From NCBI RefSeq assembly GCF_000364605.1, contig NZ_KB822582.1:18098-82097 (forward strand): a stretch of DNA of 64,000 nucleotides. Direction: 5' to 3'. Source of the DNA: Nocardioides sp. Iso805N. GTDB lineage: Bacteria > Actinomycetota > Actinomycetes > Propionibacteriales > Nocardioidaceae. The position numbers and the translations under genes are program-made. The notes beneath the pieces were generated by a model. It was not told where the DNA came from. It searched no databases and saw only the letters and a list, made by a program, of their open reading frames with translations. This document shows positions 8,017 to 16,008 of the stretch, piece by piece (the stretch's first letter is position 1; the number at the start of each line of letters is the position of its first letter).

Positions 8017-8964
8017 TCAAGGAAGAGTTCGCACGCCGTCAATCAATTGCTGCGGCGACCGCGCGTGCGGGACCGTCAGGTCGGCCGCCAGGTCCGGTAG
8101 ACCGTGCTCCCGGCGCCAGTCGCTCGGCGTCGTCGCGTAGCGCTCACGGAAGGCCCGGCTGAAACGAGCCGGCGAGCTGAAGCCCGACCGCTCAGCGATC
8201 TGCTCGATCGGCGTGCTCGGCGCCGAATCCGCCAGCAGCCGGGTGGCGCGGGCCAGCCGTGCCTCGAGGATGCTGGTCGCGACCGATCGCGACTCGGCCC
8301 GGAACGCCTTCTGCAGGGAGCGCAGCGAGACGTGCGCCCCGTCGGCGACCTTCGCCGGCGTCAGCCGAGCGTCGGCGGCGTAGACGTCGATGTGCCGCAA
8401 CGCCAGCGCCACCACGTTCCTGCGCTCGACCTCGGTCGGGGTCAGCCGGCCGAGGAAGTCATCGACGAACGCCGCGGTGAAGTCGACCGCGGAGCGCGCC
8501 ACCGCGCCTGCTGTCGCAGGGGTCAGGTCGGAGGCGTGCTGCAGAGCGTTGCCGGCCATCGACCACAGCATCCGTGGCACCCCTCCGCCGACGGGGAAGG
8601 CCATGCTGCTCAGCGCGTCCAGCGCCCGTGGCCGCAGCCCCAGGGACTCGGCCTCCATCCGGATCGAGAGCGCCTGGAAGTCGGGGGTGTACTGGAAGCT
8701 GGTCGCACGTCGGAAGTGCTTGACGCTCATCGCACCCACGTCGGTGTCGAGGACGTGGCGCGACTGACGCACCGAGACCCGGCCGCGCAGCACGAACGCC
8801 CAGACCAGGGCGTCACCGGGGTCGCGGTAGTCGCCGCCCTCGGCCCGGGAGCGGCGAGCCTGGGTGCGTGTGATGTGCACGGTGCCCAGGTCGAGATGCT
8901 GCACAACGGTCGCCGATGTCGGGAGAAAGCCCGAAGTGGTGCGTTCCACGAACGGAAGAAACAC
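8017..8964 (-). CDS. AraC-family transcriptional regulator
   Basis: A 315-aa regulator with an N-terminal AraC-binding-2 type sensor domain (about 1-180) and a C-terminal AraC double helix-turn-helix (about 210-305). The latter includes VSLRSLQKAFRAE and the second-helix signature IAERSGFSSPARFSRAFRERYATTPSDWR. It resembles FeaR/TetD-like activators of catabolic genes. It sits upstream of the two hydrolase genes in the same orientation, which are the natural candidates for its targets. A divergent YbaK-like gene starts about 105 bp away. Confidence 0.9.
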   Translation of the reverse strand: MFLPFVERTTSGFLPTSATVVQHLDLGTVHITRTQARRSRAEGGDYRDPGDALVWAFVLRGRVSVRQSRHVLDTDVGAMSVKHFRRATSFQYTPDFQALSIRMEAESLGLRPRALDALSSMAFPVGGGVPRMLWSMAGNALQHASDLTPATAGAVARSAVDFTAAFVDDFLGRLTPTEVERRNVVALALRHIDVYAADARLTPAKVADGAHVSLRSLQKAFRAESRSVATSILEARLARATRLLADSAPSTPIEQIAERSGFSSPARFSRAFRERYATTPSDWRREHGLPDLAADLTVPHARSPQQLIDGVRTLP

Positions 8965-9069
8965 CAGAAGTCCTCATTCTCACTGAACTAACGTGCGGTT
9001 CCAGTCTAATCGGAGCCGGGCAACGCGGAGCAACGGACACCGGTTGACGGGGTGGGTCAGGATGCAGCC

Positions 9070-9612
9070 ATGAGCCTGCCCGCGATCGCTGAACTGACTA
9101 CGCTGCCCGCCGCCGACCATCCGGAGCTCCTCGCCGCACCGGTGAGCGCAGCGTTGGCCGGCTGGCCGGAGGCGATCGGAGTCGGCGTGGTCGCGATCGA
9201 TCCGGACCTCGCCGACACCGCCGCCCTGGTGGCCGCCTACGACCTGGATCTCGGCGCGAGTGGCAACTGCGTCCTCGTCGCCGGCCAGCGGGCGGGTGAG
9301 GAGCGCATCGCTGCCTGCGTCGTGGCCGCCGACACGCGCGCGGATGTCAACGGGCTGGTGCGCCGGCTCCTGGATGTCCGCAAGGCGTCGTTCCTGCCGA
9401 TGGACCGGGCGACGGCGGAGTCCGGGATGGAGTACGGCGGGATCACCCCGGTCGGGCTGCCGCCGACCTGGCGGGTGCTGGTCGACGAGCGCCTGACGCG
9501 TGCGGAGTTCGTGGTGGTGGGCTCCGGCGTACGGCGCTCGAAGCTGCTGGTCCCCGGCGCCGTGCTCGCCGCATTGCCGGGCGCCGAGGTGATCGAGGGA
9601 CTCGGCCGCTGA
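9070..9612 (+). CDS. YbaK/prolyl-tRNA deacylase-like protein
   Basis: A 180-aa protein resembling the YbaK/ProX editing domain (PF04073), which deacylates mischarged tRNAs. Fold-typical features are the hydrophobic strand GNCVLVAGQRAGEERIAACVVAADTRADVN, KASF in the middle (the region of the conserved lysine), and GGITPVGLP, the hallmark G-x-x-P-P/G loop. The late VVGSGVRRSKLLVPGA agrees. A GTG six codons upstream (9052) is in frame, but ATG 9070 gives the better start. Alone on the plus strand before the CDF gene, 32 bp away, possibly co-transcribed. Confidence 0.75.
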   Translation: MSLPAIAELTTLPAADHPELLAAPVSAALAGWPEAIGVGVVAIDPDLADTAALVAAYDLDLGASGNCVLVAGQRAGEERIAACVVAADTRADVNGLVRRLLDVRKASFLPMDRATAESGMEYGGITPVGLPPTWRVLVDERLTRAEFVVVGSGVRRSKLLVPGAVLAALPGAEVIEGLGR

Positions 9613-9644
9613 GCGCCCGACCGGATCCTGGGTACCGCGGGGGC

Positions 9645-10634
9645 ATGGGTGTGGAAGCGTTCGAGGCCGAGGCGCGCGACCAGAGCGGCAGTTCCGGCGA
9701 ATCGACGCTGACGGTCGTCATCGCCCTGGGCGCCAACGCACTGCTCGCGATCGCCAAGAGCGTCGCCGCCGCACTGACCGGCTCGGCCGCGATGGTCGCC
9801 GAGGCTGCGCACTCCTGGTCCGACACCGGCAACGAGGTCTTCCTGCTGGTCGCCGAGCGCAGCGGGCGCCGGCCGCGGGACGAGCAGCACCCCCGTGGCT
9901 ACGGGCGACAGACCTACATCTGGTCGCTGGTGGCCGCCTTCGGGCTCTTCTCCGCCGGCGCGATGGTCTCGATCTGGCACGGCGTCACCGACCTCTTCTC
10001 GGAGCCGCGCGAGGGCGGCAGCTTCACCATCAACTACGTCATCCTCGGCCTCGCCCTGCTGCTGGAGGGCTCCTCGTTCCTGCAGGCGAACCGGCAGGTG
10101 CACGGGAAGGCGCGCACGCTCGGGCTGCACCCCTTCCGCTACGTCTCCCGCACCTCCGACAGCACCCTGCGGGCGGTGTACTTCGAGGACGCCTCCGCCC
10201 TGATCGGCATCGTCCTGGCCGGCGCCGCGATCGGCCTGCACCAGCTCACCGGCAACCCGGCGTACGACGCCTGCGGATCCATCGCGGTCGGGCTGCTCCT
10301 GGCGGTGGTGGCGATCTTCCTGATGCGGCGCAACATGGCCTACCTGCTCGGGCAGGGGCTCAGCCCGACCATGCAGGGCGAGGTGCTCGGGACCCTGCTG
10401 CAGCACCCGGAGATCGAGCGGATCACCTATCTCCACGTCGAGTACGTCGGCCCCAGCAAGCTCTTCGTGGTCGCGGCGGTGGACCTCGTCGGGGACGACC
10501 GCGAGGGCGACCTGGCCGTCCGGTTCCGCCGGGTGGAGGCGGACATCGAACGCTCCGAGCTCATCGAGGACGCCGTGCTGACGCCGGCGCCACCCGATGA
10601 GCCCGCGCTGAGCGTGGAGAGCCTCGCGACCTAG
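9645..10634 (+). CDS. Cation diffusion facilitator (CDF) family transporter
   Basis: A 329-aa inner-membrane transporter for divalent cations (Zn, Fe, Co or Mn), probably exporting metal in exchange for protons. It has about six helices: ALGANALLAIAKSVAAALTG leads into AEAAHSWSDTGNEVFLLV, holding the His/Asp metal site of helix 2. YFEDASALIGIVLAGAA carries the helix-5 acidic site. A cytoplasmic C-terminal ferredoxin-like domain follows (EIERITYLHVEYVGPSKLFVVAAVDL). The stop codon overlaps that of the convergent amidohydrolase gene in the tetranucleotide CTAG. Confidence 0.92.
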   Translation: MGVEAFEAEARDQSGSSGESTLTVVIALGANALLAIAKSVAAALTGSAAMVAEAAHSWSDTGNEVFLLVAERSGRRPRDEQHPRGYGRQTYIWSLVAAFGLFSAGAMVSIWHGVTDLFSEPREGGSFTINYVILGLALLLEGSSFLQANRQVHGKARTLGLHPFRYVSRTSDSTLRAVYFEDASALIGIVLAGAAIGLHQLTGNPAYDACGSIAVGLLLAVVAIFLMRRNMAYLLGQGLSPTMQGEVLGTLLQHPEIERITYLHVEYVGPSKLFVVAAVDLVGDDREGDLAVRFRRVEADIERSELIEDAVLTPAPPDEPALSVESLAT

Positions 10635-12289
10635 GCGACCTGGATCGGCGCGATCCGCTCGCCGCCGATCCAGGACTCGGTGACGCCGACCTTCGGCAGC
10701 TGCCCGACCGGCACCGTGACCGGGTCCGCGTCGAGGAACGCCAGGTCAGCCCGGGCGCCCGGCCGGATGACGCCGATGTCCTGGCGGCCCAGCATCTGCG
10801 CCGGCGTGACGGTCACCCCGCGCAGCGCGTTGGCGCGACCGGCCTGCTGTGCCTCCTCACCCGAGATCGCACCGCCGAGGGTCTCGCGGGTGACCGCAGC
10901 CCACACCGCCTCCAGCGGGTTGGGCATCGTCACCGGGGCGTCGGAGGAGATGACGACGGGCAGGCCGGCCCGCTCGAACTCGCCGTACGGGTAGAAGCGG
11001 CCACCGAACTCGCCGAACTCCTCCATCAGCGAGTCGCCGTACAGGCTGACCTGCATCGGCTGCGGCACCGGCACCACGTGCAGGCCGGCCATCCGGCCGA
11101 TCTGCTCCCCGGTCGGGAAGCCACAGTGCTCGATCCGGTGCACCAGGCCGGTGCGCGGACGCTCGGCTCGGGCGGCGGCCACCGCGTCCAGGACCACCCC
11201 GATCGGCAGCGGCCCCTGGGCGTGGGTGGCGGTGCTGAGACCGAGCCGGTGAGCGGTGGTGATGAGCGCGGCCAGCTCCTCGGGCTCGTGGTAGAGGTAG
11301 CCGTTCGGGGACGGCTTTCCGCAGCACGCGTGCCCGTTGAGGTAGGCGGTGCGCGCGATCACCGAGCCGTCGGCGTAGAGCTTGACGCCCCACAGCCGAA
11401 GCTGGTCGTCGCCCAGCCGCGAGCTCATCCCGAGCCCGGTCAGGTGCTCGAGGTTGCTGGAGAGCGCGAGCATCTCGGTGCGCATCCGCAGCCGGCCCTC
11501 GTCGCGGGCCCGCAAGTAGGCGTCCATCTCCAGCTGGGTCACCTGGGCATCGCACATCGTGGTGATGCCTGCCTCGAGCAGCGAGCGCTGACCGAGGTCG
11601 AAGAGGTGGTCGATCTCGGCGTGCGTCATCGGCAGGTGGAAGTTGGGGCCGTGGTTGCGCACCTTGACGCCCTCGGCACCGGTCAGCAGATCGCAGGCGG
11701 AGTCGAAGAGGACGCCGGTCGGCTCGCCGTCGGCGTCCCGGTCGATCCGCCCACCCGCAGGGGTCGGCGTGGTGGCGGTGATGCCGGCGTTGCGCAGTGC
11801 CAGGGTGTTGACGACGTAGCCGTGTCCGCTGGCGTGCTGGATCTGCACCACCCGATCGCGGGCGACCCGATCAAGGTCGGCCGCCGACGGGTGCCGGCCC
11901 TCGGCCAGCTTGGACTGGTCGTAGCCGTAGCCGCGCACGGCCTCACCGCGCCGGGCCTCGGCGCGGGCGCCGAGCAGCCGGACGACGTCGTCGATGCTGC
12001 GGGCGCCGGAGAGGTCGACCCAGTCGATCGCCGAGCCGTGCAGGATGGTGTGCGCGTGGGCGTCCACGAAGCCCGGCATCAGGGTCCGGCCGTCGAGGTC
12101 GATCTCCTCGGGCGTCACGTACGCCGCCCGCCGCATCTCGGTGAGGCTGCCCACCGCCTGCACCACGCCGTCGTGGACCAGCACCGCCTCCGGCACCTGT
12201 GCGTCGCCGGAGAGGTTGCCGGACAGGTCGCCGCCGGGGTCGTCGGTCATGGTGCGGATCGGGCCGCCGGTCAGGATGGTGGTGCTCAT
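10631..12289 (-). CDS. Amidohydrolase 3-family (YtcJ-like) hydrolase
   Basis: A 552-aa metal-dependent amidohydrolase (Amidohydro_3). The N-terminal metal motif is VDAHAHTILHG; further ligands lie in IQHASGHGYVVNTLAL and HRIEHCGFP, and the late SSDAPVTMPNP carries the last Asp. The family hydrolyses exocyclic amides or related groups and the substrate is unknown. The start ATG 12289 overlaps the stop of the NCS1 permease in ATGA, so the two are translationally coupled; a nucleobase- or hydantoin-like compound imported by the permease is a fair guess for the substrate. The frame stays open for 446 further codons upstream as a shadow of the permease gene. Confidence 0.88.
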   Translation of the reverse strand: MSTTILTGGPIRTMTDDPGGDLSGNLSGDAQVPEAVLVHDGVVQAVGSLTEMRRAAYVTPEEIDLDGRTLMPGFVDAHAHTILHGSAIDWVDLSGARSIDDVVRLLGARAEARRGEAVRGYGYDQSKLAEGRHPSAADLDRVARDRVVQIQHASGHGYVVNTLALRNAGITATTPTPAGGRIDRDADGEPTGVLFDSACDLLTGAEGVKVRNHGPNFHLPMTHAEIDHLFDLGQRSLLEAGITTMCDAQVTQLEMDAYLRARDEGRLRMRTEMLALSSNLEHLTGLGMSSRLGDDQLRLWGVKLYADGSVIARTAYLNGHACCGKPSPNGYLYHEPEELAALITTAHRLGLSTATHAQGPLPIGVVLDAVAAARAERPRTGLVHRIEHCGFPTGEQIGRMAGLHVVPVPQPMQVSLYGDSLMEEFGEFGGRFYPYGEFERAGLPVVISSDAPVTMPNPLEAVWAAVTRETLGGAISGEEAQQAGRANALRGVTVTPAQMLGRQDIGVIRPGARADLAFLDADPVTVPVGQLPKVGVTESWIGGERIAPIQVA

Positions 12290-13713
12290 CGGACGGAAAC
12301 CTCCGGGGTGGGGACCGCGACGCGCGCGGTCCGGGTCATCAGCAGGTAGCAGGCGCCGCTCACCACGATGCCGACCAGCCAGGACAGGTCGCCGCCGTCG
12401 AGCTTCTTGGCGATCGGACCGACCCAGAAGCCGAGGTTGGCGAAGGGCAGCTCGACGACGAAGCCGAGCAGGAAGCTGACCGCGCCGGCGACGTTGACCC
12501 GGCCGTACTTGCCGTTCGGGTCGAAGATCGCGGCCACGTCGTAGTGGCCGTTGCGGACGAAGTAGAAGTCGGCGAGGTTGATCGCCGACCACGGGATCAG
12601 CAGGATCAGCACGATGCCGAGGGCATCGGTGAAGGCGTCGGTGAAGCTCTTGGAGTAGGCGATGGTCGCGATCAGGCAGACCAGTGCGAAGGGCGCCAGC
12701 GACCACAGTCGGGTGCGCAGGCTCGCCTCGATCGGCGCGGCCGTACGCCGCAGCGAGGTGGCGATGCTGATCGCGGTGTTGCCGCCGGCGTACATCGACA
12801 GCGAGCCCTGCAACACCTGGATGCCGATCACCACGACGACCAGCAGGGCGGTGAACGCCGTGCTGAACGAGTCGCTGACCTGCACCACCGAGCCGAGGGT
12901 GTCGGCGCCGTACCCGGTGATGGTGGTCAGGTAGGCACCGAGCACGAACAGCCAGATGCCCGAGATGACGATGCCGGCATAGGTCCACCAGGCCGTCGCC
13001 TTCGTCGAGGTCGACTCCGGCAGGTAGCGGGAGTAGTCGGCGATGTACGGCGCGTAGCCCGCGGCGTAGATGAAGGTCACCGCGATGCCGGTGAGGAACA
13101 GCCCGGTCTGGAAGCCGCCGGTGTGCAGGTTCTGCGTGGTCGGGTGGTCGATGCCGGAATGGCTGAGCACCAGGATCGTCAGGATGCCGAAGACGACCAC
13201 CGAGGCGACGCTGAGGTACTTGGCCAGGCGGTGGCTGAGGTCGTAGCCGAACAGCGCGACCACGAAGGTGATCGCGGTGACGACGACGGCCACCAGGTAG
13301 ATGTTCCAGCCCCAGACCGCGTTGGTGAGCAGGCCGCAGATCGCCGGTGCGGCAGCGAAGAAGACCAGGTAGTTGACCTCGGCGATGATCATCGGGACGA
13401 CGCCGCCGACGTACCCGAATTGGGCGCGACTCTGGATCATCTGCGGGATGCCGAGCTGCGGGCCCTGCGCGGAGTGGAACGCGGCGAGGAACCCGCCGAG
13501 CGCGAAGCCGATCACGATCGCGGCCACCGACCAGCCGAACGACATGCCGCCGCCGACCAGGATCGAGGCGGTCACCACGCTGACGATCACGCTGTTCGCC
13601 CCGAACCACAGGGTGAACAGGTGCCACGGCTTGCCGCGGCGCTCGGTCAAGGGGATGAAGTCGATGGTGTGGGTCTCGATCCCACCGGAGCGGATGCGCT
13701 CGTCTGTTCTCAC
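12286..13713 (-). CDS. NCS1-family nucleobase/cytosine-type permease
   Basis: A 475-aa secondary transporter of the nucleobase:cation symporter-1 family with about 12 helices. WHLFTLWFGANSVIVSVVTASILVGGG matches the family's first helix, followed by GIPQMIQSRAQFGYVGGVVPM (the Q-x-x-S-R-x-x-F/Y-G signature region). Substrates in the family are cytosine, allantoin, hydantoins, uracil or thiamine. The frame opens at 13773, but GTG 13713 has a GGAG Shine-Dalgarno 5 bases ahead and fits family length. First gene of a coupled pair with the amidohydrolase. A tandem Lrp-type regulator is transcribed divergently and a long palindrome lies between them. Confidence 0.9.
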   Translation of the reverse strand: MRTDERIRSGGIETHTIDFIPLTERRGKPWHLFTLWFGANSVIVSVVTASILVGGGMSFGWSVAAIVIGFALGGFLAAFHSAQGPQLGIPQMIQSRAQFGYVGGVVPMIIAEVNYLVFFAAAPAICGLLTNAVWGWNIYLVAVVVTAITFVVALFGYDLSHRLAKYLSVASVVVFGILTILVLSHSGIDHPTTQNLHTGGFQTGLFLTGIAVTFIYAAGYAPYIADYSRYLPESTSTKATAWWTYAGIVISGIWLFVLGAYLTTITGYGADTLGSVVQVSDSFSTAFTALLVVVVIGIQVLQGSLSMYAGGNTAISIATSLRRTAAPIEASLRTRLWSLAPFALVCLIATIAYSKSFTDAFTDALGIVLILLIPWSAINLADFYFVRNGHYDVAAIFDPNGKYGRVNVAGAVSFLLGFVVELPFANLGFWVGPIAKKLDGGDLSWLVGIVVSGACYLLMTRTARVAVPTPEVSVR

Positions 13714-13761
13714 CGGATCTCCTGCGCTATGTGCCGGAAGCCCCGGCGTATTGGTCCGATT

Positions 13762-13783
13762 AACTCGTCGCATGCGACTTGTT
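13762..13783. promoter_or_regulatory. Palindromic operator between permease operon and Lrp-type regulator
   Basis: A perfect 12-mer GTCGCATGCGAC (13767-13778) is flanked symmetrically, after two unpaired bases on each side, by AAC/TAA and GTT, giving a palindrome of about 20 bp. It is centred in the 149-bp divergent region. Lrp/AsnC proteins bind such dyads; the adjacent tandem Lrp protein is the obvious candidate, controlling itself and the permease-amidohydrolase operon. Confidence 0.6.
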
Positions 13784-13862
13784 CAAACGATATGTGCCGT
13801 TCGTCTCATCGTCAACGCCCTTTTCGCTTGCTTCACGCTTCCGTCGCGCCCGATTCGCTACC

Positions 13863-14786
13863 GTGAGGCCGGTGACCCCGGCCAGATTGACGGATACCGA
13901 CCTCGAGCTCGTCGAGGCCCTGCGAGCTGACGGGCGTGCCTCCCTCGAGTCGCTGGCCGGGCGGGTCGGCCTGTCCCGCAAGGCAGTACGCCCACGCGTG
14001 CTGCGGCTCTTCGAAGAGGGCGTGCTGCGCGTGGTCGCCACCGTCCGCCCCGACTTCGACGGCATCCACGCCAACGCCCACCTCTCGATCACCGTCGCCG
14101 GCACCTCTCGCGACGAGGTCGCCCGAGTCGTGGCCGAGCAGGACGAGAGCGTCTTCGTCTCCATCGTCTCCGGCCAGGCCAGCGTGGTCGCCGAGATCAG
14201 GACCACCGACCTGCGGCGGCTGCGCCGCGTGGTCGACCGGCTGCGACACGTCGAGGGCGTCGTCGCCGTGGAGACCCTCGTCTACACCGATGTCGTCAAG
14301 GAGCCGCACCTGCCACCGCCGAGCGCGACGGACGGGAGCGAGCCGGCCATCGACCAGCTCGACCGCACCCTCGTCGACCTCCTCCGCGCCGACGGTCGGG
14401 CCACCTACGCCGAGCTCGCCGCCCACGTCGGCCTCTCGGCCGCCGCGACCCGGGCCAGGGTCCGCAATCTGCTGGACTGGGGCGTGATCCGGATCGTGAC
14501 CCTGGTCAACCCGACCAGGCTCGGACGTTCCTTCATGACCGGCTTCGCCGTCGACCTCGAGGAGCCCGCGGACGACGCGCTGCGCCGGATCGGCGAGATC
14601 GGCTCGGTCGACTTCCTGGCGGTGACGCTGGGCAGCGCCGACGCGGTGGGCACCATCGTGACCACGACGGTCGAGGACACCATCGCCGTACTCGACAGGC
14701 TCGGCACGACCGAGGGTGTCGTCGGGCTCCGTTCCTGGACGCACCTGAGGCTGGTTCAGGAACGCTACGGCACTGCCGGCGCGTGA
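13863..14786 (+). CDS. Tandem (duplicated) Lrp/AsnC-family transcriptional regulator
   Basis: About 307 aa, twice the usual Lrp length, because the HTH-plus-RAM unit is present twice. The first HTH (DTDLELVEALRADGRASLESLAGRVGLSRKAVRPRV) is at about residues 10-60 with a RAM domain to about 140. The second (QLDRTLVDLLRADGRATYAELAAHVGLSAAATRARV) starts near 165 with its own RAM-like domain. Such fused Lrp proteins are known in actinobacteria; effectors are usually amino acids or catabolites. Start is GTG 13863 or GTG 13872; neither has a well-spaced Shine-Dalgarno and the mRNA may be leaderless. Divergent from the NCS1 permease operon, its likely target. Confidence 0.88.
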   Translation: MRPVTPARLTDTDLELVEALRADGRASLESLAGRVGLSRKAVRPRVLRLFEEGVLRVVATVRPDFDGIHANAHLSITVAGTSRDEVARVVAEQDESVFVSIVSGQASVVAEIRTTDLRRLRRVVDRLRHVEGVVAVETLVYTDVVKEPHLPPPSATDGSEPAIDQLDRTLVDLLRADGRATYAELAAHVGLSAAATRARVRNLLDWGVIRIVTLVNPTRLGRSFMTGFAVDLEEPADDALRRIGEIGSVDFLAVTLGSADAVGTIVTTTVEDTIAVLDRLGTTEGVVGLRSWTHLRLVQERYGTAGA

Positions 14787-14807
14787 CCTCACCCGACTCG
14801 GGTGAGG
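14787..14807 (+). terminator. Hairpin terminator after Lrp-type gene
   Basis: CCTCACCC-GACTC-GGGTGAGG is a perfect 8-bp stem with a 5-base loop, starting at the base after the Lrp stop codon. There is no U-tract, as is common in high-GC actinobacteria. Confidence 0.65.
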
Positions 14808-14848
14808 CCGCCCGGGCCTCGGAGTCGACAACGTGGCACCAGGCGCGC

Positions 14849-14899
14849 ACGGCTCGGATCGCCTGACGGCTCGGATCGCTTGACGGCCCGGACCGCCGC
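14849..14899. repeat. Three 17-bp tandem copies
   Basis: ACGGCTCGGATCGCCTG at 14849-14865 is followed by a copy with one change (14866-14882) and a third, more diverged copy (14883-14899). It lies in the 204-bp gap between the Lrp terminator and the FUSC-like gene. Otherwise I see no gene in this gap. Confidence 0.6.
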
Positions 14900-15000
14900 G
14901 CCGGCCACCAGGCCGGAACGGGCCCGGCATCCACCACCTTCCTCAACGGTGCCGGGTCCGTTCCTCGCCTGGCCTCGCCGAGGAGAGGACGTGTCAGCAG

Positions 15001-16008
15001 ATGCCCGGATCGCCGACGCTGGCGAGCGCGTCGCGCACGCCAGGGCTGCGCTGGCGATGGTCCGAGGCCGCCCGAGGGGCGTGCACCGGCCTGCCCGCCG
15101 CGATCGCCGCCGTCTGGAACGTCCAGCTGGCAGCGGCGCTGGCGGTCGGCCTGATCCCGGTGTGTGCCGTGCCCTTGGCCCCGCACCGGCGCGCTCGGGT
15201 GCGCTCAGCGCTGTTCGGCATCCTGGCAGCGGCCTCGATCCTCCTGGGCGGCATCGTGGCGCAGTGGCCGATCGTGGCCGTGGTCGCGATGGCGGGGGCC
15301 GGTGGCCTGCTCGGCCGGGTGCTGGCGAGCCGGCCGCTGCCGGCCGCGATGGTCGGGCTAACCCTGTGCCTGCCGCTGCTCGCCGTCGGGTTCAGCTATC
15401 CCGGCGTGGACACCGTCGCCCCGCTCGCCGGTGACATCGTCCTCGGCACGGTGTGGTCGACGCTGGTCGCGCTGGCGTGGGCGGAGCACGAGGCTCCGCC
15501 GACGGGTCCCCAGCCGTCGGTTCCCCCGGACCTGATGCGGGCCTACGGCTGGGTCGTCGGTCTCGTCGGGGCAGCCTGCGCGGCGATCGGGTTCGCCGCC
15601 GACCTGGAGCACGTGGGGTGGGCGCCGACGGCGGCGCTGCTGGTGATGCGGCCCGTCCCGCCCCAGCAGCGGCTGCGGTCCGTCGGCCGGCTCGCCGACG
15701 TCGTCCTCGGGGCCGCCGCCGCCGTGCTGCTGGTGCTCGCCTCCCCCGCCGCCTGGGTGTACGGCGTGGCCATCGGGCTGGTCGTGACGGCGGCGACCGC
15801 CACCGCCGGCAGCCGCTGGTACGTGCTGCCGACCTTCACGACGTACCTGGTCTTCGTCATGCTGCTCGCGCACGACCCGACGAGCGCCCGGAGCCGGTTC
15901 TGGGAGCGGGTGGCCGAGACCGGTGTCGGGGTCGGTGTGGCGGCGCTGGCGGCCTTCGTCGTGCTGCCTGCACTGCGGTCCGGCGGCGTCCCGTGGAGGA
16001 GACGATGA
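15001..16008 (+). CDS. FUSC-like integral membrane protein
   Basis: A 335-aa protein that is mostly membrane: about 10 hydrophobic helices in two sets (about residues 30-155 and 185-325) separated by a soluble linker (HEAPPTGPQPSVPPDLMRAYG). The arrangement, with an ArG-rich start to the first helix set and PVPPQQRLRSVGRLADVVLGA in the second, resembles the FUSC/aromatic acid exporter-like families, at about half their full length. The start is uncertain: ATG 15001 is 12 bases past a strong AGGAGAGG, whereas a GTG at 14991 with better spacing is in another frame. Overlaps the MscS gene by 4 bp (ATGA). Confidence 0.7.
   Translation: MPGSPTLASASRTPGLRWRWSEAARGACTGLPAAIAAVWNVQLAAALAVGLIPVCAVPLAPHRRARVRSALFGILAAASILLGGIVAQWPIVAVVAMAGAGGLLGRVLASRPLPAAMVGLTLCLPLLAVGFSYPGVDTVAPLAGDIVLGTVWSTLVALAWAEHEAPPTGPQPSVPPDLMRAYGWVVGLVGAACAAIGFAADLEHVGWAPTAALLVMRPVPPQQRLRSVGRLADVVLGAAAAVLLVLASPAAWVYGVAIGLVVTAATATAGSRWYVLPTFTTYLVFVMLLAHDPTSARSRFWERVAETGVGVGVAALAAFVVLPALRSGGVPWRRR

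Noticed and set aside
12290..13627. N-terminal 446-codon extension of the amidohydrolase frame
   Set aside because: It is the out-of-frame shadow of the NCS1 permease; the amidohydrolase starts at ATG 12289 in an ATGA overlap.
14802..15434. 210-codon frame starting before the FUSC-like gene
   Set aside because: Apart from the ribosome binding site at 14981 it has no protein-like pattern and is mostly the shifted reading of the membrane protein. Kept only as a finding about the start.
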